NCBI RefSeq assembly: GCF_034190915.1
Contig: NW_026947484.1
Span: 73,363,482 to 73,427,481, forward strand
Length of the DNA stretch: 64,000 nt
Direction of reading: 5' to 3'
Origin: Cavia porcellus
Taxonomy: Eukaryota > Chordata > Mammalia > Rodentia > Caviidae
Shown: positions 45,695 through 56,774 of the stretch, one piece after another
How the letters are laid out: each line of letters opens with the position of its first letter
Numbering within the stretch: position 1 is the stretch's first letter
The notes under the pieces: model-generated
Told to the model about the DNA's origin: nothing
Seen by the model: only the letters and a program-made list of their open reading frames with translations
Databases searched by the model: none
Program-made: the position numbers and the translations under genes

Positions 45695-48465
45695 TTTTTT
45701 TATTAAACACTTTTGCTAAGCATAGATAACACATTTTCTCTATACGCACATTGTATAGCTCCTATGTGGAAGGGTTTGTGCCACAAAGTTGAAAAATCAA
45801 TAACAGAAATGAGAGCAAAGCTAATAGCAGTGAAGATATTTGTGGGTGTAAAATAACAGAGAATTCTCCTGGGAAAGCGAGAAGACTTGGGGAAACCCTC
45901 ATCAATAGAGAGATGATTTGGATGAAATGGACAAGATGAGAAAAGAAGCTTAAGGCGGAGGAATGGGCAGAAACAGAAGTGTGGAATTAGGAATGGGTGT
46001 GCCGTAGGCAGGAGCTGTTATTCTCCTGGGGGTGGAATGCAGCTAGATGCAAGACAGCTAGGGCTGATACCTACAGAGAAAGTTTCATCGTATAATGTGT
46101 TCAATAGCTTATCTGTTTTCTGGCAATGAGAAGGAGACATCAAAGATTTAAGAGAAGTGACATGTGATAAGTTGAGGACAGTGAATTGAGTCACCATACA
46201 CACAAAAAGACTGGATAATCTGATGTCTACAGTGATCGTGTCTACAGTAACTGGTGAACATTTGGCTTGATTCTTTTCTTTGGGTCTTACGAATAATGCT
46301 AACAATATTTGCAGGCCAGTTTTTTGTGTTGTACATTCCTAGTACTGTTGTTGCTATTACTATTACTGTGCAGGAATGGAGCTACTGCATTGGGTGATAA
46401 ATATATTTCTACCTTTTAAGGAGGCATTCAAACTGTGTCCCTACTCCCGACATTTTGGGGGATGCCTGAGCACTGTTACATGACTTGAACTCTATTCCTC
46501 AAATTGTTACTCCTTTTCAAACAAACCTTTTTCCATTTTTTCTCCTCATTTTGGGAATTCTGGCACCTTGTTTAGTGTGTCACTTATAAAAGTTAAATGA
46601 ATGGGAGGCATTTTTCTTGTACAGTTTATTATATAATCATTCATTGTCACATCTTTTAAGAATTTATCAATTTTGAGACAGGGACAGTTAAAAGACATCA
46701 TCTTACACCTAAAGTGAAATGAGGACTTTGAAACCTGGAGGCAGAAAAGGAAACACCTGGAAACAAATAGGTAAAATAGATCGTAGCATAAAAAAATTTC
46801 AGATTTAAGATTTCAAAGTAAATATAAGTTCATACAAAGCTCTGCTGTGGCAAACAGGTTCTGTGAGGTGTTTGTTGTAGCAAAGAGAAAAGGTACTCTT
46901 GTCTTGACTGTTTAAACTCAATGGAGAGGATCTTTTATTTATACAAGTACTACTATAGACCAAATGGAATTTACAGGCCATGTCTTGACCTTTTGGTCAG
47001 AATTTTAAAGTTGAAGATCTTTTGAATTTTCATTTAAAACACCTTCATTTCCTAATGCTCTGAAGAAATGATGCTTCCCATTTCTTTTTCTTTTAGAAAA
47101 ATGAAGCAAGAAAGTCAAAACTGTAGGATTGTGTTTGATGTCGTAGTACTAAGCGTAGAAAGTACTTTTAAAAACTCACTCTGTGCCTAAATGTGATAAA
47201 TCAAAGAGAGAATTGAAATAAAATTATCTCAGTCAAAGTTTGACAGACTAAAACGCACGGGCAAAAACGCATCCTGTTGATGATTTTTGCATATGCCACA
47301 AAAAATAGTGGTATTTTACATTTTTTAATGATTGAGGAAATACAAGATAGAATAATTTGTGATACATGGAAATTATATAGAATTTAAACATTAGTGTGCT
47401 CTAAAAAGATTTCATAGGAATGCGATTGTTTGTCCCTGTACATCTTTTCTGAGGCTGCATTCATGCTCGTGTTGAAATTAGTCACAAGAGAGATTGTGTG
47501 GTCTTCAGAGCTTAAAAGATTGTCTACCTGGTCCTTTCCCAGAGAACATTTGCAGGTACATGTTCTGTGTATCCAACCCTTACACTCTGGTCTTGTTATC
47601 TGGTTAACGGTATTGTATTATTTGCTTTTGCTTTCCTGATTTGTTTGGTATTTTTACTATTGCCTTTGTTCGTCACCTCCCAGAAAGTGTGCCTGTAAAC
47701 ATTACCTGTGTCATCAGTCCTGCCAGGGAGCTGTTACAGTACATACCCACGTGCATGGGAGCTGTGGCTGCTGTGATCATTCTTAGCATGTTATAAAACC
47801 TCTGTACCGTAGGAGGAATATCTAAATCATGTTAATATTTAAATAGAGTTTTGGTTCCAGCTGTTTTCTTCTCAGAAGACATTTCTGTGAGTAATTCTGA
47901 CTAACCTGATATACATACATTTTTTTCCCCTTAATGGACACCTAAATTTTTCCTATGAAGTATTTTACTTCTGAAAGGATCCTTTATTAACGAATTCTAG
48001 TCCCCAATAAATACCATAATTCCTAAGTCAGGTTAACAACCAAGTACATTTGAGAACCTGTTTTCTGTCCCCTTTGACATATGTATTTATATATCAAAGA
48101 CTGAGAATTCCTGTGGTGAAAATATTACTTGAAGCTATTTAACCCAGAATTTTCCCTTGGAGACTTCATCATAAAATACTTAATAATAAACTCAGGGAAA
48201 CAGTAACAGCACACTGATTCTTCATATCCTATTTATTTTATTACAATAAATTAGAAACTCAATGTTATGTAAACCTTTAGCATAGGAAACAACTGAAATC
48301 AATTCCGCTTAAGCTGAAGCACGGGGTTTAGGGCTGGAGGCCCATCTCTCCGGCTTCCTACCTAAGGTCTCTTATTCCAACCTCTTGGGGCCTTGTGAAA
48401 TGAATGCAATTATTACAAGGCTGAGTTAAAAGATGGGCTTTTGAGGTATATTCTGTGTCAAAGTT
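45695..48465. other. Unassigned 2.8-kb stretch
   Basis: I see no exon set, RNA gene or well-matched repeat. The segment 45780-46020 has the purine-rich texture of the old L2-like repeats. 47210-47310 is repeat-free with an octamer-like 'tttgcatatgcc' and is a weak candidate regulatory block. Confidence 0.4.
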
Positions 48466-48469
48466 TATA

Positions 48470-48925
48470 GATTGAATTGTGTCTACATTCAAAATACAAT
48501 TAAGCTGAAGTCCTAATCCCAGGTACCTAAGAATGCGATATTATTTGAAAATAGGATCATTGAAGATATAATTAGTTAAAATAAGGTTGATGTTTCACTG
48601 GAGTGGGGTAGGTCCTTAAAGAAAACTGGTGTCTTTATAAAAAGGGTAAGCTTGTACACAGAATCATGCACAGGGACAAGGTCATGTGAAAACAGAGTCT
48701 GCAATCAAGGTAACATTTTCAAAAGCTGAAAAATGCCAAAGACTGACAACACAATCCAAAAGTTAAGAGAAGTCTGTAAAGACAGTCAGTCTCACAATCT
48801 CAAAAGAACCAACCTTGACAGCAGGTTGACTTTGGACTCCTAGCATCCAGAATTTTGACACAAAAAACTTCTATGATTTCATGACTCATAATTTGTGATT
48901 ATTTTGGTATGGCAGGCTTAGAAAA
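48470..48925 (+). mobile_element. MLT1-like LTR, sense, diverged
   Basis: The order 'ttgaattgtgtctacattcaaaatac', 'gctgaagtcctaatcccaggtacctaagaatgcgat', 'ttgaaaataggatcattgaagatataattagttaaaataagg', 'aactggtgtctttataaaaaggg' and 'ttgactttggactcctagcatccagaa' follows the MLT1 LTR from its 5' end to its 3' end. Confidence 0.8.
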
Positions 48926-49279
48926 CTATACATCCAGCATGTGAAACTTTTCACTGATTTTGTATGTAGTCTTTAGAGAAGATCCCACTGAGAAAGATGC
49001 TACTAAAGGACTGGACCAAAATTATACAGCACATTAGCATGTTGAAGAAAGTAGTGACTTAAAAGGGTCTTATATTTTAGAACAGAAGGAAACAATAGGA
49101 AGCCAGTGAATCTTCTGTGTGCTATCTAGACAGAGTCAATGCTTATAGATTAGGGTTCATACCTGTGAGATTCCAGTAAGGCTTTGAGAGACTGAAAAAA
49201 GTTTGAGTTTTTTATATTTTTTCTGTCTCTCTATTCTTTCTTCATGAATAGAAACAAGACCCTGAAAAAGAAAAGGTCT

Positions 49280-49645
49280 GCCATAGAGTGAGTTGTATTC
49301 TTCCAAAATTTATATACTCAGCCTAATCCCCAGTGTGACTATACTTGGAAACAGGGTCAGTCAGGAGCTGATAAATGAGTGTATCAAAGATGGAGCTCTG
49401 ATTTGAGTGAACTGGTGTTCATATAAGAAGAGGAAAAGAGACCAGTGTGCTTTCTGTCTCTTCCATGTGAAGATGCAGCAGAACATGCCTATCTCCAAGC
49501 CAGGACAAGAGCTTTGCCTGATACCTAAGTTGGCTAGCACCTTGAGATGGATTTCCCAGTTCCAGATAATGAGAAATAGATTTCTGTCATTTATGCCATC
49601 GGGTCTATGACATTTTATTATAGCAGCCAGAGAAGACTAAGGCAA
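49280..49645 (+). mobile_element. MLT1-like LTR, sense (second)
   Basis: 'ttgtattcttccaaaatttatatactcagcctaatccccagtgtgactatacttgg' is followed by 'gaactggtgttcatataagaagaggaaaagagacca', 'tcttccatgtgaagatgcagc' and 'acattttattatagcagccagagaagactaag'. It differs in sub-blocks from the LTR at 48.47 kb, so the two look like separate insertions rather than a pair from one provirus. Confidence 0.8.
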
Positions 49646-49649
49646 AGTC

Positions 49650-52025
49650 CATGTGCTAATTTGGGTATAAAGAATGGTTCCATTCTGTTTTTGGGGCAGT
49701 CATAAGCTTATCTTGAGGCAGTTTGACAAGCAACAGACTTCCTCATGGAGAAACATGTGGTTTAAATCTCCGGCTTTCCTTGGAAGGAAGGAAGGAGACC
49801 AGATTCAGAGCCTGGATGGATTTACTCTAAGGATTCCCTAGAGCAGAGGTTGGCAGCTACAATTCATTTCCTGATATTATTTTGTATGTACACTAGTTTT
49901 ATTCAATGTTCAGTTCCAGCTAAGTGAATGCCAATTGCTGGTTAGGCGTGCATGTCAGATAACAATATTAAACATCAATGCAGCAAGTTTTTGTGCACCC
50001 TGTTCAGTGGCAAATCACCTGAAAAAGTGAATGTTCTACTCAGGGTCTCTTCCTCCTTCCATTCAAGGCTGATGAAGCAAGTACAAAACAGAGACCATTC
50101 TCTTTTTTCCCTAACAGGACCATGCTCTTGTGCCTCTTCCTGTGGTGTGAGGAACCTTAGTCCATGGTTCAAATGTGCAGCTAAGAAAGAAAGGTATCAG
50201 GGAAAGAATTCCCACTAAGGAGCAGATCAGCATAACTTGGGAGCAGTGAGAGCAAAAGCAAAGTTAAACCACATTGCGGAACTGGTAAAAATAAAATCTT
50301 GAAATACATCAATTCTTTACTGTCCTATATTGATTTTCTAAAAGGTCAATTGAGATCTTTTTAAAAACCTAGTAAGTTTTATATAAGCTGTGAAAAATGC
50401 TTTAAAGTTCATTCTCATTTTGAATAATACCTAATCCATAGCATTGCTGTGGTAACACTACCCATTACTGTGTGGAAAATTTATACTACTGTACTATAAA
50501 GAGCCAGATTTTCTACCAGTGGTGAATTAACCAAATGATATGGGGTAGCTATAGCAAGATGTACATAGACATTTTATGTTTATCTCATTATCTGTTGCCA
50601 GAAGTCATATTAGACAATAATAGTAGTCAATGTGATTTAGTGAGTACATTTTTAAAGAATCCCAAAGACATTAAAGATTCTTAATATATTCTTTAATTTT
50701 TTTCATTGCCATTATGGCTTCACTATGAAGTGATAGTGACACTGTAATATATTTGATAGTGTTACATTAGAAATTTAACACTGAGTAGAAATGACAGTGA
50801 GAAGTTAGTGAGAAAAATTGAACATTATCATTTTTAAACTAAACACAATTTTCTAATTTTAAAAAGGTGAAATGCACAAGATATGAGCATTATTTATGCC
50901 AGGAATTAGATTTGTAGTTATCTGCAACATTAGGCATTTTTATGTTATCATAAAGCATTTATTAAATGCTTTATTTTTTATGAACTAACTTTTCTATAAA
51001 ATTCCAAGATTCTTGCACCTAATCAGTTTCCAGGCATACAACGTTATAATAAAAAGCTAGTTGAAAAGATCAACTGTTTAATGCTGAAAGCTTCTTGTCT
51101 CTTCTCTTTGCTTTGTTTCTGAGTTTTGTCTCAGGTAACTTTGCTTCCACAAATAAAATAGAGAAATAAATAATGAAATAAAATAGAGAAAACATTTGGT
51201 GCATTATAAATCACTTTCTCCTACAAATCACTTCACAAATCTGTGTATTTTCTCTGCTTGGTAAACTGTCTCTTTACACCATCCTGCCTTTCCTTTCAAA
51301 TCCCTAAGAGTTGGGGGTGGGAGGAGCCAAGGCTTCCTTTCTTAATTTTCACATTTTTGTTTGGACTGAGATCACACAGTGTGCAAACACACGGATTTAT
51401 GTTATTTCTCATGGTGAAGCAACCAGTCGACAGTTCAATTTGCTCATTCTCCTAACAGTCTTCGGCACATCACATTTACTCATTTGTATGAATGAATCAC
51501 TTTTATCTAGACACAAAATATTAGTTTGGGAAAGTTATTACTTCCTGAGCTAATGTCTCTGTGACTAAATAGTATGCATTTCAAAATGTATCAACATGTG
51601 TTTCTAGAAGAAAGCATAATAAGAATAACTTTTATTTTGCCTGAGTCTTAAAACAAGTCCCAATGTATATTAACATATCACAAGTACAACTTTAGTTTTA
51701 CTTAAAAAAATGTTTGGCTAATAAGCTTGACACGAATGCCATTCTTCTTTATTTAAGGTTAAAAAGACATAGAAAAAAAAAAGCAATACAGACAGACAAA
51801 CAACAAGAAGAAACCAAATACATTAACAGTATAGGTTTACAAAACAAGATGACAGGAGTTTGACAATGGTTGTAATATTGTATATTGTTACCTTTGAAAA
51901 AGTTGCTTAGATTAACAGATATGGACATGTAACATTGCTCTAAACATGAGTATTAACTGTTCTTTTCCAATAATTAATGCAATTAGTAGTATAGTCATTT
52001 TAGCTATCATATATATGATTTATAT
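49650..52025. other. Unassigned stretch
   Basis: No gene or confident repeat. A possible hAT trace ('gagcagaggttggcagctac') lies near 49840. A small direct repeat 'aaataaaatagagaaa' occurs twice near 51153-51195. The frame near 49952-50218 contains an acceptor-like pyrimidine/AG step at 50100-50118 but no exon evidence. Confidence 0.4.
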
Positions 52026-52029
52026 TTAT

Positions 52030-52295
52030 AAATTTATGTCTTTTCCTTTTCTCTTCCTTCTTTACTCCTTTCCAATTACTTTTGGTCTTTGAACAGTTTC
52101 TTACTCTTATACAGTAATCACTGTAGATTTTGAAACACATGTAACTTTTCAGTTTCTTACACCAGGGAGACTATATGGTATTTACACATGTGAGTTTGAT
52201 TTATTTCACTTATGAGTATGGTCTCAAGTTGTGTCCACTTACTTATAATAGTCTTGATGCAACCTTTCTTGGTAGCTGAGCAGTACTCCACTCTA
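52030..52295 (-). mobile_element. LINE-1 3' UTR fragment, antisense
   Basis: 'cagggagactatatggtatttacacatgtgagtttgatttatttcacttatgagtatggtctcaagttgtgtcc' and 'cttggtagctgagcagtactccact' are the reverse complement of the rodent LINE-1 3' region ('ttatttcactta-cat', 'atggctgagtagtattccat'). Confidence 0.75.
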
Positions 52296-52629
52296 TCACC
52301 TGTTGCCTCTCCCTGCTCCATCCCTTCCAGCCAGTCTGCATTCCACCATGTGAAAGAAGCATAGGGAGATCTGGGAACACAGGAAACTTAAGCAAGAGCA
52401 GAAGAGAAAATGGTGAATCCATTATGCACTCAGTGAAGCTTGGACAGCAAACATAGAAAACTGTAGTGATTTCCGTAGAAGTGATGTTATTTCTTCTTTT
52501 TGTACCCAAATCTATTAAATAGGATCATTAACAACCATACTGGTACATGTACCACTGGATTGGAAGATGATGAAGAATAGGAAGGTGGGAGGAGCGGGAA
52601 GACAGTAATAGTGATGCTAGCCAGTATTA

Positions 52630-52805
52630 TATGAAGTGCCTCAATCCTGGTCAAGCATTACCCAAAATACTGGTCGTTGACATATCGTCACAACTCTAGG
52701 AGGTAGATGCAACTCTAATTACCATTCTACAGGTCAGGAAACTGGCGCATAAGTGATCAAGTACCATACCCTAGGTCATACAGCTATCCAGAAGCAAAGC
52801 TAGGA
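52630..52805 (-). mobile_element. MIR SINE, antisense
   Basis: 'cacaactctaggaggtagatgcaactctaattaccattctacaggtcaggaaactggcgca' and 'taccctaggtcatacagctatccagaagcaaagctaggatt' match reversed MIR ('gaggtaggtactattattatccccattttacagatgaggaaactgaggca', 'caaggtcacacagctagtaagtggcagagccgggatt'). Confidence 0.85.
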
Positions 52806-53029
52806 TTTCCTTGCACTTTGTCTTTAGTGTAAATTCTCCTTTTCTAATATCATTACTCAGTTTTACCCATCCCCTCTTGAGACATATTTTTGGCTAAATA
52901 AACAAATGAACGTGCAAATTTAAGACAGACAGTAAAGTGGTGGACCGCAGCTTGCTGAGTCGGGTTGGAGGGAAGTGGGCAATTGCGATGTGGAGAATGT
53001 GTTATAAAGGAGGCAGGGTGGTCCTCCGT

Positions 53030-53130
53030 GGGGTGTATTTTGCAGATGTGCAGATGAGGAGGCTGAAGCACAAGGTTAGCCAATGTGCTCAAGGTGACCT
53101 TGTAAGTGGTGCCGATAGCGTTCCACACAG
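53030..53130 (-). mobile_element. MIR fragment, antisense
   Basis: 'attttgcagatgtgcagatgaggaggctgaagcacaaggtta' and 'gtgctcaaggtgaccttgtaagtgg' correspond to the reversed MIR core. Older flanks are lost. Confidence 0.6.
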
Positions 53131-53394
53131 ATCTGTCCTGCTCCAAAGCTTCGCTGGTTTTCTGGAACTAGATATTCAGAGTGAGTCAGTCAGTGTGATC
53201 CAGGGCAGCAGTCCAGTTACAGACATGTCCTAGCCAAAGTAGATGTTTCTGGGAGCCATACATTTACAAGCTGGTTTTAAGTAGTTGACTCTTTCACACA
53301 CGGTAATGGGCACACAATGTTATTTCTTGCCAGTTTGGGCGTTTCTCTTTTACTAAGAGAGACTCAGGGTGTATAATGTTCTTTATTCTAATTC

Positions 53395-53590
53395 TCCTAT
53401 GTTCCGGGCACGATTTTAAGCTACTTACATACATGTGTACATTTAATCTTCCCACCATCTCTAAGAGGTAAGCCATAAAATTAGGTTTAACTTACTGAAA
53501 AAGGTGCAAAAAGTAAAGCAAAGACAATGTAAATGACAAAGTTAGCATTCACACCTGGCAAGTCCAGCCCTATAGTGTAGGCTCTTAAAA
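53395..53590 (-). mobile_element. MIR SINE, antisense, diverged
   Basis: 'ttccgggcacgattttaagctactta', 'atttaatcttcccaccatctctaagaggtaagc' and 'acaaagttagcattcacacctggcaagtccagccct' follow the reversed MIR layout. Confidence 0.65.
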
Positions 53591-53654
53591 ATTATCTTTC
53601 ACTAAAACGTTGCAGCCAAGAACGTGCGATTTTATTAGATGCAGTGTGTGCAGG

Positions 53655-53985
53655 AGTCCACATTTGGTTATGTTGAGAATATCCTCCAAAATCTCATGCA
53701 TTAAGAGGGTGGTATTTTGGAAGGTGATGGCTCATGGGGACACTCTACACATGCTGGAGATGGGGCCTGGGTGGAAGAAGGGAGGCCTGACTTGGAAGGA
53801 TGCGTCTCCCCTTCTGGCTCCTCTTTCTCTCTCTCTGCCATGCTGTGAGCAGCGGTTCCCTGCCAGCCCCTCTGTCTTCCCCATCCTGCTGTGGAGCAGC
53901 CTAGTCTAGACTGTGTCCTCTCAACAGCATGAGCTGAAGTAAAACTCCCTCCTCTAAAGTTCTGGCTGACACTGTATTTCAAGAA
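53655..53985 (+). mobile_element. Rodent-type MaLR LTR, sense
   Basis: 'tatgttgagaatatcctccaaaatctcatgcattaagagggtggtattttggaaggtgatgg', 'gatggggcctgggtggaagaaggg', 'ctcctctttctctctctctgcc' and 'tctagactgtgtcctctcaacagcatgagctgaagtaaaactccctcctctaaagtt' give the sense order of a MaLR LTR, ending in the region that normally holds 'gccaaaataaaccctt'. It is a solo LTR. Confidence 0.8.
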
Positions 53986-53999
53986 TGAGGAAAGCAATG

Positions 54000-55835
54000 G
54001 TCCTGCATTTTCCATCTGAAGGCAGGGGCCCATCGTTCTTCTGAATGAAGTTTTTTAGTACCTGCCAGCCCATGTCTGGAAAGATGCTTAGGACAAGCAC
54101 AAAATAAAAGGCATAAAACATTAAGAAGGGTAACGTGGGATCTTCATGCAATTCTGCCAATGAAGCCTATACCAGAACACCAAATAACAAGGTCCCACTA
54201 CCTTAGTCAGTGAGTCTCCACCCAGATGATGGTCTTTTCTGCAGGACCATCAGTGGGTATAAAAAATGCCTCAAACTCCTGTTCATGCCTTAGATTTTTT
54301 TTTTTGAAATATGTGGAAGTTGTGAAAACATTGCTAAACAAAATTTAAAAGAAAAACAAGTTCTTTCTTATGATACCTGAAGTTAGTTTTGCAGAAATTT
54401 AACCTCCTGTTTCACCATCATTACTTTGTGAGGGACAGGGTAACTTTGGGGGCTGTATTCATGTATGGGAGTTTCATGGACCTAATGGATGGGGAAGCAT
54501 CCTTTTGCTAACTTTACTGACTGGTACATCATGAGCTACTTGAAGAGAAGTTGGGCAGCATAGTCTAGCTATGTATGAAGAAAAAGAGCAAACAGAGGTT
54601 AGTGAGTCCTTAGTCTCTGTCACAGTCAACCCTGTTTGTCACTGGACCCCTATTTTCCTCCTCCTCCCATCGATAAACTTTCTCACTTCTTCCTAAGAGA
54701 AGTTCTAAACAACTGTCAGAAACAGCTAACCAACAGTGAATAAAAATTTCAGTGATCTGTAATTATGGATTGAGTTTTCTAATTTAGTAAGAACAAAAGG
54801 ATGTAAGGGAGGCCTGATTGAAGCTAGTCATCATTGTAACAAATCATAAAAATTATATAAAATGTTCACAAGAAGAGACAATTTCAACATGCCCCATGGT
54901 TATTATTTTAAAATGTGTATGCATATGCATATATTTACATTCGCTCTATAAATTTGATGGAATATACACTGAGTATTCATTGTTGGTGTTTTAATGGAAG
55001 TTTAAAATATGAGTAGAACCATTATGATTTTTTATAATGATAAAGAAGTACTCTACTTAAGGTACTATTAGATATTTTAATATCAAGCCACTTATTAATA
55101 GCATATTTTTCACAATCCACACTACCATTTTGCAGTTTAGATTTTTTACTAAGCTTACTGCACAGTCATTCACTGGCTCAGGGAATTTAAAAGAACACAA
55201 AAAGTTTGGGGAAAAGGAACAATTTTGTGTTTTGGTTTGGACAGATTTAACAAACCATCTAAATTTCAGTTTTGGAAATGAAGAGAAAGTGGAGAGCTGG
55301 GATATAAAGAAAGTGACTAGCATGATGGTGTCACTTAGATTTCACTTGGAGGAAAATAGGTCTTTAGGAAAGACTGGGAGAGGAGGATGAGAGATGAGAA
55401 GCAGGGTGGGAATATGAGCCCATTAAAGAAAAGAAGCTTGAGCAGGGAGTTCAGATGAGTAGGAGTCAGCAGAGTTCTAGGAGTTAAGAAGGACAGTGGG
55501 GTCAGTAATGAGTGAAATTCACAGAAGGACACCACCTTCTACAGGGCTTTTCAGGAGAATCACAAAGGCAGAAGACGCAAATGGATTCCATAGAAGAGAT
55601 GTGAGGGAATGAGAGTGGGACTGCATGGGAAAGAAGACAAAGATACAATGCCCATTTTAATTGTGAGGATGAGATGGAGGAGGGAAGGCTTTTTGGAAAT
55701 AGAGTAAACTCATGAGAAAAATTCAAAAGAATTTTCTCCCCTGCCTGGAAAGATGTCCTTTATTGTTGTGGGTTGTTTTTAAATAACCACTATTACTGGC
55801 TCTGTAACAACAATTTCTAGCTAAAGTTTCGTACA
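54000..55835. other. Unassigned stretch
   Basis: Nothing recognisable as a gene or repeat. 55380-55700 is purine-rich (GA-biased) over about 300 bases, which generates Ser/Leu/Phe-rich antisense artefact frames. Confidence 0.45.
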
Positions 55836-55839
55836 TGTA

Positions 55840-55965
55840 ATTCATTTTTTCTCAATTTTATTCAGATATAATTAACAAGAAAAAGTTGTGTGTGTCTGAG
55901 GTATACAACATAATGTTTTGTGTATATGTTGTGAAGTCAGTCAAGCTACTTAATATATTTATCTA
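55840..55965 (-). mobile_element. LINE-1 (old) 3' end, antisense
   Basis: 'caattttattcagatataattaacaagaaaaagttgtgtgtgtctgaggtatacaacataatgttttgtg' is the reversed 3' end of old LINE-1 families ('ttttattgagatataattgacat...aaggtgtacaacataatga'). It adjoins a second LINE-1 piece in the opposite orientation. Confidence 0.65.
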
Positions 55966-55989
55966 AAATTCCAATATGAAAATGTAGGG

Positions 55990-56770
55990 AGAAATGTCAT
56001 GATACTGGTCTTGGCAATGACTTTTTGGATGTGTCACAAAAACCACAGGTAACAAGAGAAAAATATCAACAAGGGAAGCTCCATCAACCTAAAAATCTTC
56101 TGTGCAGGAAACATTCAACAAAAATGAAAAGGCAACCTATCAAATGGGAGAAAATACTTGCAAATCCTGTCCCTAAGGAGTTAATACTCAAAATAAAAGT
56201 CATATCATTGAATAACAAGACAAAATAAATTATTCAATTGAAAAATAGGCCCAAAATTTGAACAGACACTTCCAGAAATGATACACAAATGACAACCAGG
56301 CATATGCAAAGGAGTTCAACAGCGCTCATCAGGAAATAGAAGTGAGCACCATAATGAGATATCCCCGGGCACTTGATAGGATGGCTGTTATCAAAAAAGA
56401 TGAAACACAGTGTGGTGAGAGTTGAGAGAAAAGGGAGCTCTTGTGCACTAATGATGGGAATGTGAATTAATTTAGGGGTCTCAGAAAACAATATGAGAAG
56501 TGTGTAGAAAATGAAAATCAGAATGACCTTACGACTTAGCCATCTGCTGAAATGGCTTGTCAAGGAGAAATCTGTATGCCTACGTGAAACACAACCTTTG
56601 AGCTCGCAGGGGAGAGGAGCATGGGGGTTCCCTGAAGCTGAGGGAAGACCGTAAACGAAGGAGGGAGAGACGTTGATCAAAGGGTACAAAGGTTCAGACA
56701 AGAGGAAAAAAATTTAGTGAAAAAACCCAAAACTTTAGTAATCTGTTGTACAGAATTGCAACTATAAAAC
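55990..56770 (+). mobile_element. Old LINE-1: ORF2 C-terminus and 3' UTR, sense
   Basis: The segment opens with ORF2 end sequence ('gataatggtcttggcaatgac' type), then 'aaaatgaaaaggcaacctatcaaatgggagaaaatacttgcaaa', 'ctcaaaataaaagtc', 'ttgaaaaataggcccaaaa', 'cacaaatgacaaccaggcatatgcaaa', 'caccataatgagatatccccggg' and 'gagaaaagggagctcttgtgcactaatgatgggaatgtgaatt'. This is exactly the L1M order across the ORF2 stop into the 3' UTR. It is diverged and non-coding. Confidence 0.88.
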
Positions 56771-56774
56771 ATCT

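Noticed and set aside
48470..49645. Two MLT1 LTRs as the ends of one provirus
   Set aside because: They differ in sub-block content and the 350-bp interval holds no recognisable retroviral internal sequence.
49952..50218. Possible exon with a pyrimidine-AG acceptor at 50100-50118
   Set aside because: The frame is open across the acceptor-like site, no donor or homologous protein is evident, and such motifs are common by chance.
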